From assembly GCA_036677375.1 (NCBI GenBank), contig JAVBWO010000028.1, positions 228,852 through 292,851 on the forward strand: a stretch of 64,000 nt of DNA, in the 5' to 3' direction. A program made the position numbers and the translations under genes. Below the pieces are notes generated by a model, which searched no databases, was not told the origin of the DNA, and saw only the letters and a list, made by a program, of their open reading frames with translations. Source of the DNA: JAVBWO01 sp036677375 (GTDB taxonomy: Bacteria; Bacillota; Dehalobacteriia; UBA4068; UBA4997). Shown here piece after piece: positions 1 to 6,856 of this stretch; position 1 is the stretch's first letter; each line of letters starts with the position of its first letter.

Positions 1-186
1 TCTGTTTTGCTTGGCAGCGTTTTTTGTATTGCGGGATTGTGGATTTCCTATGATATGAATATAGCCTCCGGGGCATCTATCGTAATTTTATCGGTAATAT
101 GTTATTTTATATTCTATATGGTACATTTCTTCCATACAAGCTTAAAGAGAAAAAGAATTGCTAAGGAAAACGATGATTCTAAATAG
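1..186 (+). CDS. Metal ABC transporter permease (ZnuB/TroC family), C-terminal end
   Basis: The first 61 codons from base 1 are open in frame and end at TAG 184-186; the start lies outside the window. The visible part has two hydrophobic segments separated by a short loop (GLWISYDMNIASGAS), then a basic, charged tail. This matches the C-terminus of ABC-3 family permeases, the membrane subunits of zinc/manganese importers. A Fur-family regulator starts within a few bases of the stop, so the two are probably cotranscribed, which favours zinc. The metal is inferred from this neighbour, not from the fragment. Confidence 0.75.
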   Translation, partial: SVLLGSVFCIAGLWISYDMNIASGASIVILSVICYFIFYMVHFFHTSLKRKRIAKENDDSK

Positions 187-191
187 ATGAG

Positions 192-641
192 GTGGTTGTT
201 ACGAAAAAAATGGATTTTGGTAATGATTTGGCCCGCAATGGACTTAAAACGACAAAACGCCGCACGGAAATACTGGATATTTTGGCAGCAAGCGATCAGC
301 CGCTTGCTGCAGAACAGATTTTTCTTGAATTGAATAAAAGAAATATTTCGGTCAATCTTTCAACGGTATACAGAGTTCTTGATGTTTTATCTGATAAAAA
401 TCTTGCTGTAAAACTTAATATCCCGGGAGATTCAAGAACTTTATTTGAATATAACCGTAAGGTACACAAGCATTATTTGATTTGTCTTGGATGCAATAGA
501 ATTCTTGCAATCACCCGTTGCCCTTTGGGGGATTATGAAGAATTTCTCGCAAAAGAAACAAATTATTTCATTTCAGGACATAAACTAGATATTTACGGCT
601 ACTGCCCCGAATGTCGAGAGAAATATGCCCAGGAGGAGTAG
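192..641 (+). CDS. Fur/Zur-family metal-responsive repressor
   Basis: This 149-residue protein has the Fur fold: an N-terminal winged helix (LKTTKRRTEILDIL, then SVNLSTVYRVLDVL as recognition helix) and a C-terminal dimerisation domain. Two structural zinc CxxC pairs are visible (CLGC near residue 97, CPEC near 140), with histidines in HKHYLIC and SGHKLD. It follows the zinc-type ABC permease directly and precedes a YcgR/YcgQ-type pair, a setting typical of Zur rather than iron Fur. GTG 192 gives the longest form, but its Shine-Dalgarno is poor. ATG 210 is an alternative that removes six residues, and gaggtgg lies about 14 bases upstream of it. Confidence 0.85.
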   Translation: MVVTKKMDFGNDLARNGLKTTKRRTEILDILAASDQPLAAEQIFLELNKRNISVNLSTVYRVLDVLSDKNLAVKLNIPGDSRTLFEYNRKVHKHYLICLGCNRILAITRCPLGDYEEFLAKETNYFISGHKLDIYGYCPECREKYAQEE

Positions 642-643
642 CT

Positions 644-1723
644 GTGCATAAAAAAGATGACAGCGAAATGACGCAGTGCGGTACGGAAGTCCGGCGTGAG
701 TACTATTATAGAAAAAGAAATCCTTTTATTATCCCAATTGCTATATTAGCCGTGCTTGTTGGGATTTTTCTGTCCTATGAAATATTTAGAATAGTAGGAT
801 GGCCTGATCTGTCTGGTATAAGCACTTTCAGCACAATCGTTACAAGCATATTGATGCAGGCGTTTCCGTTCATGCTCATCGGTGTGCTCATATCTTCTGC
901 TATGCATGTATTCGTTCCGGACGGCTGGCTGGTAAAGATTTTTCCAACGAAATACGGCCTTGGTTTTATTACCGCTATGGTTGCGGGAATATTTTTTCCT
1001 GTGTGTGAATGCGCAATCGTGCCGGTCATGACAAGGCTTGTAAAAAAAGGTGTGTCGCCGGCCATTGCGATTACCTTCATGCTCTCGGCACCGATCATCA
1101 ACCCAATCGTTATCATGTCTACACTGTACGCCTTTCCGGAACAGCCTGAGGTTACGCTGTACCGGGTCTGTTTTGGTCTTGGCATAGCTTTGCTTGTCGG
1201 ACTTGTTCTGTTGATAACCGGCGGCTCGAAAACCGCGATTCTTATATCACAAAACAGCGCTGACAATGCGTGCGATTGCTGCTGCGGTCATGGTGCGGAT
1301 TTATCGGTCAAAATGTTTGATAAACGAAAGGCCCTTTTTCGGCACGCCGGCGAAGAGTTTTTCAATGTCGGGAAATATTTGGTCATCGGCGCTGTTCTTA
1401 CGAGCCTTGTCAGGGTTTTGACGCCGGAGGGTGCTTTTAAAAGTCTTGGGGAGCAAAACGCACTTTCTCTGTTTCTGATGATGGCTGCCGCTTTTCTGTT
1501 TTCTGCCTGTTCCACATCGGACGCTTTTATTGCGAGAAGCTTTATGAACCAGATATCGATGGGCGCAATATTGGGATTTTTAGTATTTGGACCTATGATG
1601 GACGTGAAAAATATACTTATGCTGTTTGCAAGCTTTAGAAAGAGCTTTGTACTTAAGCTTTCTCTGCTTATCTTTATCTTGAATTTTGTGGTTCTGTACT
1701 TTTTTGCCTTTTTGCTATTATAG
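644..1723 (+). CDS. YcgR/YraQ-type permease (COG0701, ArsP-like)
   Basis: This is a 359-residue multi-spanning membrane protein with about eight hydrophobic segments. It carries the family motif PVCECAIVPV (about residues 120-129), which also occurs in ArsP organoarsenical permeases and the Bacillus YcgR/YraQ proteins. A cytoplasmic-type cysteine cluster (CDCCCGHG, about residues 210-217) could bind metal. GTG 644 was chosen because AGGAGG sits 8 bases upstream, overlapping the end of the Fur-family gene; an upstream in-frame ATG lies inside that gene. Translational coupling to a Zur-like repressor suggests zinc-linked regulation, which is inference. The transported substrate is unknown. Confidence 0.8.
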   Translation: MHKKDDSEMTQCGTEVRREYYYRKRNPFIIPIAILAVLVGIFLSYEIFRIVGWPDLSGISTFSTIVTSILMQAFPFMLIGVLISSAMHVFVPDGWLVKIFPTKYGLGFITAMVAGIFFPVCECAIVPVMTRLVKKGVSPAIAITFMLSAPIINPIVIMSTLYAFPEQPEVTLYRVCFGLGIALLVGLVLLITGGSKTAILISQNSADNACDCCCGHGADLSVKMFDKRKALFRHAGEEFFNVGKYLVIGAVLTSLVRVLTPEGAFKSLGEQNALSLFLMMAAAFLFSACSTSDAFIARSFMNQISMGAILGFLVFGPMMDVKNILMLFASFRKSFVLKLSLLIFILNFVVLYFFAFLLL

Positions 1724-1735
1724 GGGAGTTAACCG

Positions 1736-2566
1736 ATGAAATTGAAAAACAGACGCCACTTAAATATTAACGTCGCCCTGAAAATTCTCCTGCTGATTGG
1801 GTTCGCGTTTTTCTTTTTAAATTCTGTTGTAACAGGTTCTGTAAACTTATATGTACACCCGAGGATTATCCCGTATCTTATCTTTGCCGCTGTAGCAATG
1901 ACTATCATTGCCTTATTACTTGTGGGAGATCTTTTTAAACCTCAAAAGCAAAAGCTCGGTTTATTGTCGCTGGCCTTTTTTGCGCTTCCTCTTCTTATGG
2001 CCTTTACCATACCTCCCGAGTCATTTAATTCCAGTACGGGTACAGTCGGAGATGTGCAACTTTCTGGTGGGAACACCATTTCAAATGATAACGTCGAAAC
2101 CGAGCAGAGTACGGAAGGCCAAGATAACAGTGAGGTAAGCAGTTCTAATACAGGAACTGAGGCTTCTTACGAGAGTTCTGATGAAAGCAGCTTACTGCAA
2201 AACGGCGTTATCGTAATGAACAGCGATAATTTTTATGAATGCCTTTGCGAGTTATATGCCAATATGGATCAATATAAAGGATTACCGATAGAAGTGGTGG
2301 GTTTTGTATTCAAGGAAGGTGATAGTTTTGCGGATAATGAGTTTGTACCAGCAAGGCTGATGATGGTTTGCTGTGCGGCAGATATGCAGCCCGTAGGCCT
2401 TTTGTGCCAATACGACCAAGCATCCCAGCTTAAAGCCGATTCTTGGGTAAAAGTAAGCGGCATAATTGCAGAGACTGAATTTGACGGAGAGACCATCCCC
2501 AGTATCGTTGCTCAAAACGTGGTATCTGCGGAAGAACCTGACGAGGCCTATGTTTATCCCTATTAG
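1736..2566 (+). CDS. YcgQ-type membrane protein (TIGR03943/DUF1980 family)
   Basis: This 276-residue protein has about four N-terminal hydrophobic segments (residues 12-105), a Ser/Thr/Glu/Asn-rich low-complexity linker (about 110-150) and a C-terminal soluble domain. That domain resembles the YcgQ/TIGR03943 family, with FYECLCELYANMDQYKG and an RLMMVCCAADMQPVGLLC cysteine segment. It begins 12 bases after the permease, with GGGGAG upstream of ATG 1736. The pair is a known conserved association. The C-terminal domain probably faces outside and the cysteines may bind metal. Both points are inferred. Confidence 0.75.
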   Translation: MKLKNRRHLNINVALKILLLIGFAFFFLNSVVTGSVNLYVHPRIIPYLIFAAVAMTIIALLLVGDLFKPQKQKLGLLSLAFFALPLLMAFTIPPESFNSSTGTVGDVQLSGGNTISNDNVETEQSTEGQDNSEVSSSNTGTEASYESSDESSLLQNGVIVMNSDNFYECLCELYANMDQYKGLPIEVVGFVFKEGDSFADNEFVPARLMMVCCAADMQPVGLLCQYDQASQLKADSWVKVSGIIAETEFDGETIPSIVAQNVVSAEEPDEAYVYPY

Positions 2567-2643
2567 TTCTTATCCGTTAACCAAATGGCACCTTAATATG
2601 CCGACTAAGTAAAAACACGATGCATATTTATAGAGCACTGCAT

Positions 2644-2675
2644 AAAAGAGGACTTATTGTCTTCTTTTTTTTATT
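2644..2675 (+). terminator. Rho-independent terminator after the zur/permease operon
   Basis: A 10-bp stem with one G-U pair (2644-2653 with 2659-2668) encloses a 5-base loop and runs into a T tract. It lies between the YcgQ-type gene and the next promoter. Confidence 0.7.
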
Positions 2676-2684
2676 AAATAGTTA

Positions 2685-2726
2685 TTGACATATGCCCATA
2701 AATCGGTTATTATAGTTATGGGCATA
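2685..2726 (+). promoter_or_regulatory. Promoter with TATGCCCATA dyad operator (ferredoxin/GDGTGP operon)
   Basis: TTGACA (2685-2690) and TATTAT (2708-2713) are separated by exactly 17 bases. TATGCCCATA at 2691-2700 and its perfect reverse complement TATGGGCATA at 2717-2726 bracket the -10 box, so a bound protein would block transcription. A second promoter at 6781-6825 has the same design. The DUF134 regulator encoded at 6236 and the DtxR-like protein at 3178 are the candidate binders. Confidence 0.75.
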
Positions 2727-2771
2727 AGCCAATAACCATAATATACTTGTAAGATCGAAGGAGATGATTCT

Positions 2772-2939
2772 ATGACGGCAATGGTAGATGAAGAGAAGTG
2801 CATTGGCTGTGGTAGTTGCGAAAACGTATGTCCGGTAGAAGCAATCGAAATCAAGGATGGTAAGGCAATGATAAGTGATTCCTGTATTGAATGCGGTGCG
2901 TGTGTTGGTGAATGTCCGGTGGAAGCAATCAGCATATAA
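2772..2939 (+). CDS. 2[4Fe-4S] ferredoxin, 55 residues
   Basis: A short gene of 55 codons starts at ATG 2772 with GAAGGAGA 9 bases upstream and ends at TAA 2937-2939. It has two classic CxxCxxCxxxCP cluster motifs: CIGCGSCENVCP (about residues 10-21) and CIECGACVGECP (about 38-49). The protein is a small soluble electron carrier binding two [4Fe-4S] clusters. It is the first gene behind the dyad-bearing promoter, so it should be coexpressed with the GDGTGP proteins and the radical SAM protein, which needs a low-potential donor. That partnership is inferred. Confidence 0.92.
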   Translation: MTAMVDEEKCIGCGSCENVCPVEAIEIKDGKAMISDSCIECGACVGECPVEAISI

Positions 2940-2962
2940 AGTTTTGATAGGAGGTGTTTTAT

Positions 2963-3172
2963 ATGCCTGGAAAAGACGGAACGGGACCGTTCGGTACGGG
3001 ACCTGTGGCAGGGAAAATGGGGCGCAGAGGGCAACGTGGAGGAATGGGCATGGGGCCTTTAGGATACTGTATTTGCCCAAGATGTGGTGAAAAAATAAAC
3101 CACACGGCAGGGGTTCCCTGTACTTCTTTAAAATGTCCCAAATGCGGTTCATCTCTCATAAGAGGTTCTTAG
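2963..3172 (+). CDS. Small GDGTGP-motif protein with zinc-ribbon-like tail
   Basis: This 69-residue protein starts at ATG 2963 with GGAGGT 7 bases upstream. It begins KDGTGPFGTGPVAGK, a variant of the glycine-rich N-terminus of DUF5320 proteins, two more of which follow at 3620 and 3880. A basic RRGQRGG stretch comes next, then two Cys pairs (CICPRC and CPKC, with a further Cys between) that could form a rubredoxin or zinc-ribbon-like knuckle. Its function is unknown. The context is redox and metal handling. Confidence 0.8.
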   Translation: MPGKDGTGPFGTGPVAGKMGRRGQRGGMGMGPLGYCICPRCGEKINHTAGVPCTSLKCPKCGSSLIRGS

Positions 3173-3177
3173 TTACA

Positions 3178-3585
3178 ATGAAAAGCGAGAACCTCAATAA
3201 AAATATAACTCCCAGCAAGGAAAATTATTTAAAGGTTTTGTTTGAATTATCTGGTGGTAAGGAAGTACATTCAAGTGATGTTGCCGCTGCTCTGGGAATT
3301 ACCAAGGCTAGCGTCAGCTGTATGATGAAGCGACTGCGGGATGAAGGATATATTGTCAAGGAAAAATACGGCACGGTTACCTTGACAGAAAAAGGGCTTA
3401 AAGAAGCAGAAAATGTTAAAAGCCGCTATAACTTACTTAAATTGTTTTTCGTCAGAATATTAGGGGTTGATACAATAACGGCGGCTGAGGATGCATGCCA
3501 GATCGAACATATCATCAGCCCTGAAAGTATCAACAAAATCAATGAACATCTTAACTGCTTTTATTCTGAATCTGAAGTGAAATAA
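3178..3585 (+). CDS. DtxR/MntR-like transcriptional regulator with altered metal ligands
   Basis: This 135-residue protein has an N-terminal winged helix (VHSSDVAAALGITKASVSCMMKRL) and the DtxR-type dimerisation helices ending EDACQIEHIISPES. Compared from memory with DtxR/MntR, the C-Q-I-E-H ligands of the primary site are kept. The residue equivalent to the ancillary-site His (SRYNLL) is Asn, the following acidic ligand is absent, and the N-terminal D/E ligands read as Asn and Lys. Metal sensing may therefore be changed or lost. ATG 3178 lies 6 bases after the preceding stop, with AGAGGT inside that gene. It lacks the C-terminal SH3-like domain of DtxR. Confidence 0.8.
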   Translation: MKSENLNKNITPSKENYLKVLFELSGGKEVHSSDVAAALGITKASVSCMMKRLRDEGYIVKEKYGTVTLTEKGLKEAENVKSRYNLLKLFFVRILGVDTITAAEDACQIEHIISPESINKINEHLNCFYSESEVK

Positions 3586-3619
3586 ATCAGGCAAACATAA
3601 AAGTTAAGGAGGTGTCGCA

Positions 3620-3847
3620 ATGCCAAGAGGAGATGGAACAGGGCCAGCAGGTATGGGGCCTATGACCGGACGCGGAGCGGGTTTTTGTGCGGGTTTTAGA
3701 GTGCCTGGTTTTCTGGATTCTCCGCCGGGACGGGGCTTTGGCCCTGGCCGCAGGCGAGGATACAAACAAATGTTATGGGCCGCTGGGCTGATTCCCGGCT
3801 GTGCATACCTCGCTTACCGCTGGGCAAATCGTAACAGGATAAAGTAA
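3620..3847 (+). CDS. DUF5320-type glycine-rich protein (first tandem copy)
   Basis: This 75-residue protein begins MPRGDGTGPAGMGPMTGRG, the signature N-terminus of DUF5320 proteins. A Gly/Arg-rich middle follows, then one hydrophobic stretch (MLWAAGLIPGCAYLAYRW) that could anchor it to the membrane. GGAGGT lies 9 bases upstream of ATG 3620. The first 65 bases are nearly identical to the start of the next gene, indicating tandem duplication followed by divergence of the C-termini. Family function is unknown. Such genes often sit with DUF134 and NifX-type proteins, which supports a metal or redox role only by association. Confidence 0.85.
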   Translation: MPRGDGTGPAGMGPMTGRGAGFCAGFRVPGFLDSPPGRGFGPGRRRGYKQMLWAAGLIPGCAYLAYRWANRNRIK

Positions 3848-3879
3848 AGATCAAGAGAAGAACGAAAGGAGTGCTATTT

Positions 3880-4215
3880 ATGCCAAGAGGAGATGGAACT
3901 GGCCCCATGGGAATGGGTCCTATGACCGGACGCGGAGCGGGTTATTGCAACGGCGTTGCAGCGCCGGGCTATGCAGATCCGGTTGAATTTACAAGAGGAT
4001 TTGGATGTGGATTCGGACGCGGACGTGGATTTCGCAGGATGTTCTATGCGACCGGCGTACCAGGTAGGGCGCGCTATGGCTACCCCACATATGCGGGAGT
4101 GAACACAGCAGCCTTTGATGAGAAGGCGTTTCTAAGCAATCAGGCCGAGTATCTGGAAAACCAGCTTCAGCAGATAAAACAAAGGCTTTCCAGCCTGGAC
4201 GAAGAAGCCGAATAA
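3880..4215 (+). CDS. DUF5320-type glycine-rich protein (second tandem copy) with coiled-coil tail
   Basis: This 111-residue protein starts at ATG 3880 (AAAGGAG 8 bases upstream) with the same MPRGDGTGPMGMGPMTGRG signature as its neighbour. The middle is rich in Gly, Phe and Arg (GFGCGFGRGRGFRRMF). The C-terminal 30 residues (NQAEYLENQLQQIKQRL onwards) have heptad-like spacing that predicts a coiled coil, as is usual for longer DUF5320 members. An upstream in-frame GTG at 3871 overlaps the Shine-Dalgarno and was rejected. Function unknown. Confidence 0.87.
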   Translation: MPRGDGTGPMGMGPMTGRGAGYCNGVAAPGYADPVEFTRGFGCGFGRGRGFRRMFYATGVPGRARYGYPTYAGVNTAAFDEKAFLSNQAEYLENQLQQIKQRLSSLDEEAE

Positions 4216-4242
4216 CCCTTCGGTTATCCATGCGTTATATGC

Positions 4243-4281
4243 GTTATGGGGAAAAGGCCTTCTATAAGCCTTTTCCCCATA
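4243..4281 (+). terminator. Strong hairpin between DUF5320 gene and def (terminator or attenuator)
   Basis: A perfect inverted repeat (ATGGGGAAAAGGC and its complement) with a short loop lies about 30 bases after the DUF5320 stop. No T run follows; the next bases are AATTTAATCGG and then the def ribosome binding site. It may be a leaky terminator or an mRNA-stability element rather than a full stop. Confidence 0.5.
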
Positions 4282-4302
4282 ATTTAATCGGGAGGCAAAA
4301 AT

Positions 4303-4794
4303 ATGGCTTTGCGAAATATCATGCGGTATCCGGACGATGATGTATTGAGAAAGAAATCAAGAAAAGTTGAAAAGATCAATGAAAGAACGCTGATACTACT
4401 TGAAGATATGGCAGAAACAATGTATGCTGTAAATGGAGCCGGTTTGGCCGCTGTTCAAGTCGGCATATTGAGGCGAGTCGTTGTAATTGATGACGGATCA
4501 GGGCTTCACAAACTTATTAATCCCGTTATTGTTGAAACCTATGGAGAACAACAGGAGCTGGAAGGCTGTCTCAGCATTCCGGGTATTTATGGAAGAGTCA
4601 ATCGTCCGGAGAGGGTAATGGTTCATGCCTTGAATGAACACGGCGAACCGGTCGAAATGGAGGGCCAGGGACTTTTAGCCCGTGCCTTTTGCCATGAAAT
4701 TGATCATCTGGACGGCATCTTGTTCATCGATAAAGTCATACCGGGCTCCATTATCAATCAAGAAGATCTGGAATCGGAGGTTATAAACAAATGA
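4303..4794 (+). CDS. def: Peptide deformylase
   Basis: This 163-residue protein carries all three deformylase motifs: GAGLAAVQVG (about 46-55), EGCLSIPG (about 87-94, metal Cys) and HEIDHLDG (about 129-136, metal His pair with catalytic Glu). It removes the formyl group from the N-terminal Met of new proteins. GGGAGG precedes ATG 4303, and its stop overlaps the start of the radical SAM gene in an ATGA junction, so the two are translationally coupled. The usual housekeeping partner fmt is absent here, so this may be a second, specialised copy inside the redox island. Confidence 0.93.
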   Translation: MALRNIMRYPDDDVLRKKSRKVEKINERTLILLEDMAETMYAVNGAGLAAVQVGILRRVVVIDDGSGLHKLINPVIVETYGEQQELEGCLSIPGIYGRVNRPERVMVHALNEHGEPVEMEGQGLLARAFCHEIDHLDGILFIDKVIPGSIINQEDLESEVINK

Positions 4795-5741
4795 TCGTAT
4801 ACGGGCCTGTGCCATCAAGACGTCTGGGGCAAAGCATCGGCATAAACAACATACCGCCGAAAATCTGCTCTTATTCGTGTGTCTACTGCCAGCTTGGCAG
4901 AACGAATAAAATGCAAGAAAGCAGACGTGAGTTTTATAAGCCTGAAGATATCTGCTGCGAGGTTGAGGCCAAGCTGAAGGTGCTTGAAACGGAAAACAAG
5001 CAAGCCGATTATCTCTCCTTTGTCCCAGACGGAGAGCCCACATTGGATTTGAACTTGGGAAAAACCATTAAGCTTCTAAAACCCTATAACACAAAAATCG
5101 CCGTTATAACCAATGCTTCGCTCTTGTGGATGGATGAGGTCAAGGAAGATCTGATGCACGCGGATTGGGTGTCCGTGAGCGTTGATGCGGCTGATGCGGC
5201 TACCTGGCATAAAATAGACAGGCCACACGGCTTGCTGAAACATCAGGATATCTTAAACGGTATCCTTGAATTTTCAAAAGTATTTCAAGGAACGCTTGTG
5301 ACGGAAACCATGTTGGTGGAAGGTATAAACGACAATGAAACATGTATTGAAAAGATTGCGGAGCAGTTGACAAAGATACAGCCTCAAATGGCATACCTTT
5401 TGGTTCCCACCCGGCCTCCCGCGGAATCCGGTGTGAATAGGCCGTCCGTTGAAAGCCTGAGAAAAGCTGCCGCAATGATCCGGGGAGTATCAGGAGCGGA
5501 AGTGGAATGCATTACGGGTGATGAAAAAGAGGAAGGTTTTTTCTTTACCCAAAATATTGCGGATGATATTTTAAGCATTGCGTCAGTCCATCCGATCCGC
5601 GAGGATATTGTCGATACACTGCTGAAAAAGAGAAATGCTGATAAGTCTGTACTTACTGAGCTTATCGAGAAAGGGAAAATATCTGAATTCATGTATGAAG
5701 GAAGAAAATTTTACAGGAATAATATTGTAAACAACCAATAG
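4791..5741 (+). CDS. Radical SAM protein (COG0731 family)
   Basis: This 316-residue protein has the radical SAM cluster motif CSYSCVYC (CxxxCxxC, about residues 27-34) after the family opening VYGPVPSRRLGQSIGIN. A SAM-binding region follows (VPDGEPTLD, about 78-86). The C-terminus (about 255-316, VDTLLKKRNADKSVLTELIEKG) looks like a small helical or winged-helix add-on. The family is related to wybutosine-type enzymes but its substrate is unknown. It needs a [4Fe-4S] cluster and an electron donor, which the ferredoxin at 2772 could supply. Its ATG overlaps the deformylase stop. Confidence 0.87.
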   Translation: MIVYGPVPSRRLGQSIGINNIPPKICSYSCVYCQLGRTNKMQESRREFYKPEDICCEVEAKLKVLETENKQADYLSFVPDGEPTLDLNLGKTIKLLKPYNTKIAVITNASLLWMDEVKEDLMHADWVSVSVDAADAATWHKIDRPHGLLKHQDILNGILEFSKVFQGTLVTETMLVEGINDNETCIEKIAEQLTKIQPQMAYLLVPTRPPAESGVNRPSVESLRKAAAMIRGVSGAEVECITGDEKEEGFFFTQNIADDILSIASVHPIREDIVDTLLKKRNADKSVLTELIEKGKISEFMYEGRKFYRNNIVNNQ

Positions 5742-5839
5742 TAATTTCTGATTAAGCAAGCGGTATCAGCTGCCCCAATTGTTGCATATTCTAATAATTC
5801 TATTCATCATAAGCATAAATATACTAAGGAGGCACTTTT

Positions 5840-6172
5840 ATGAAAGTTGGATTAATCAGATGTATGCAAACAGAGGACATGTGTCCTGGTACTACAGATT
5901 TTAAAGTAATAAGAGAAAAGAAATGTGCATTCGAGGGCGTTGAGGGAGAGATTGAAGTAATTGGCTTCACCACATGCGGAGGTTGTCCAGGTAAAAGAGC
6001 CGTGACGAGAGCTGCCGAAATGGTAAAACGGGGTGCCGACACAATCGTATTATGCTCGTGTATTACGAGAGGTAATCCGATAAGCTTTCCATGTCCCCAT
6101 GCACAGGTTATAAAAGAGGCGATTGCGAAGAAATTGGGAGATGCTGTGAGAATTATTGATTATACTCATTAA
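5840..6172 (+). CDS. CGGC-domain protein
   Basis: This 110-residue protein contains the CGGCPGK motif (about 48-54) that names the family. Other conserved cysteines lie in RCMQTEDMCPGT (about 8-19), LCSCIT (about 73-78) and FPCPH (about 86-90). The pattern suggests metal or Fe-S binding; no enzyme activity is established. AAGGAGG lies 7 bases upstream of ATG 5840. It sits between the radical SAM gene and the DUF134 regulator, a common neighbourhood for this family in anaerobes. Confidence 0.85.
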   Translation: MKVGLIRCMQTEDMCPGTTDFKVIREKKCAFEGVEGEIEVIGFTTCGGCPGKRAVTRAAEMVKRGADTIVLCSCITRGNPISFPCPHAQVIKEAIAKKLGDAVRIIDYTH

Positions 6173-6235
6173 ATAAAGACTGCGCGTTGATTTGAATGTT
6201 GGTGTTTTAAAGTATCACAAAACGGAGTGATATCA

Positions 6236-6712
6236 ATGGTCAGGCCTACAAAATGGAGAAAGATCGAAAACGTTCCGGTCATCGCGTATTTCGTTCCATC
6301 TGAAAAGGAGATTGCGGAGGTTCCGGAAAATATACTGAAGCTTGAAGAACTGGAAGCTATTCGTTTGAAGGACCTGAAAGGACTCGAACAAGGTGAATGC
6401 GCGGACGAAATGGCGGTTTCCCGTCCGACGTTTCAACGTATCTTATTGTCTGCTAGGGAAAAAATCGCCGACAGTTTGGTCAATGGGAAAACGATACATA
6501 TTGAGGGCGGCAATTTTACACAGAATATATGTCCGGTCAGATGCATGGATTGCGGTAAGGAATGGATGGAAAGCTTTGAAAAGTTGAGTTCTATCAAGGA
6601 CGTAAACTATCTATGTCCTGACTGTGGTTCAAAAAATATCACATGCGGCCATTCCTGCAGTGGGAGATTCGGGCACGGGAACTGTTGGAGGCATGGCAGG
6701 TTTGACCGCTAA
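6236..6712 (+). CDS. DUF134 (UPF0251) DNA-binding regulator
   Basis: This 158-residue protein starts MVRPTKWRKIENVPVI, typical of the family. Its sigma-70 region 4-like helix-turn-helix reads ELEAIRLKDLKGLEQGECADEMAVSRPTFQRIL (about 39-71). The C-terminus is Cys/His-rich (CPVRCMDCGKEW, CPDCGSKNITCGHSC) and likely binds metal or an Fe-S cluster, so it could sense redox or metals. CGGAG precedes ATG 6236; the upstream in-frame GTG 6227 overlaps that site. It is the best candidate to bind the two TATGCCC/GGGCATA dyads at 2691-2726 and 6787-6825. This is inferred from proximity. Confidence 0.87.
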   Translation: MVRPTKWRKIENVPVIAYFVPSEKEIAEVPENILKLEELEAIRLKDLKGLEQGECADEMAVSRPTFQRILLSAREKIADSLVNGKTIHIEGGNFTQNICPVRCMDCGKEWMESFEKLSSIKDVNYLCPDCGSKNITCGHSCSGRFGHGNCWRHGRFDR

Positions 6713-6726
6713 AATATATAAAAATT

Positions 6727-6766
6727 AAAAAGCCAGATCTAAAGTGTGCTTTGGAGCTGGTTTTTC
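6727..6766 (+). terminator. Rho-independent terminator after the DUF134 gene
   Basis: AAAAAGCCAG pairs with CTGGTTTTT around a further imperfect stem, and a T run follows the last arm. Confidence 0.75.
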
Positions 6767-6780
6767 TATTATATTTTTTA

Positions 6781-6825
6781 TTGACATATGCCCGTAATGA
6801 TACTACAATTATTGTTGTGGGCATA
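6781..6825 (+). promoter_or_regulatory. Second promoter with TATGCCC/GGGCATA dyad (EamA transporter)
   Basis: TTGACA 6781-6786 and TACAAT 6804-6809 are spaced 17 bases apart. TATGCCCGTA at 6787-6796 and TGTGGGCATA at 6816-6825 are complementary apart from a G-T wobble and bracket the -10 box. As at 2691-2726, the first arm begins directly after the -35 box and GGGCATAAGC closes the dyad. The two arms start 29 bases apart here and 26 at the first site. Confidence 0.72.
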
Positions 6826-6856
6826 AGCTCATAAATCAATGTAGAGGGAATTGAAT

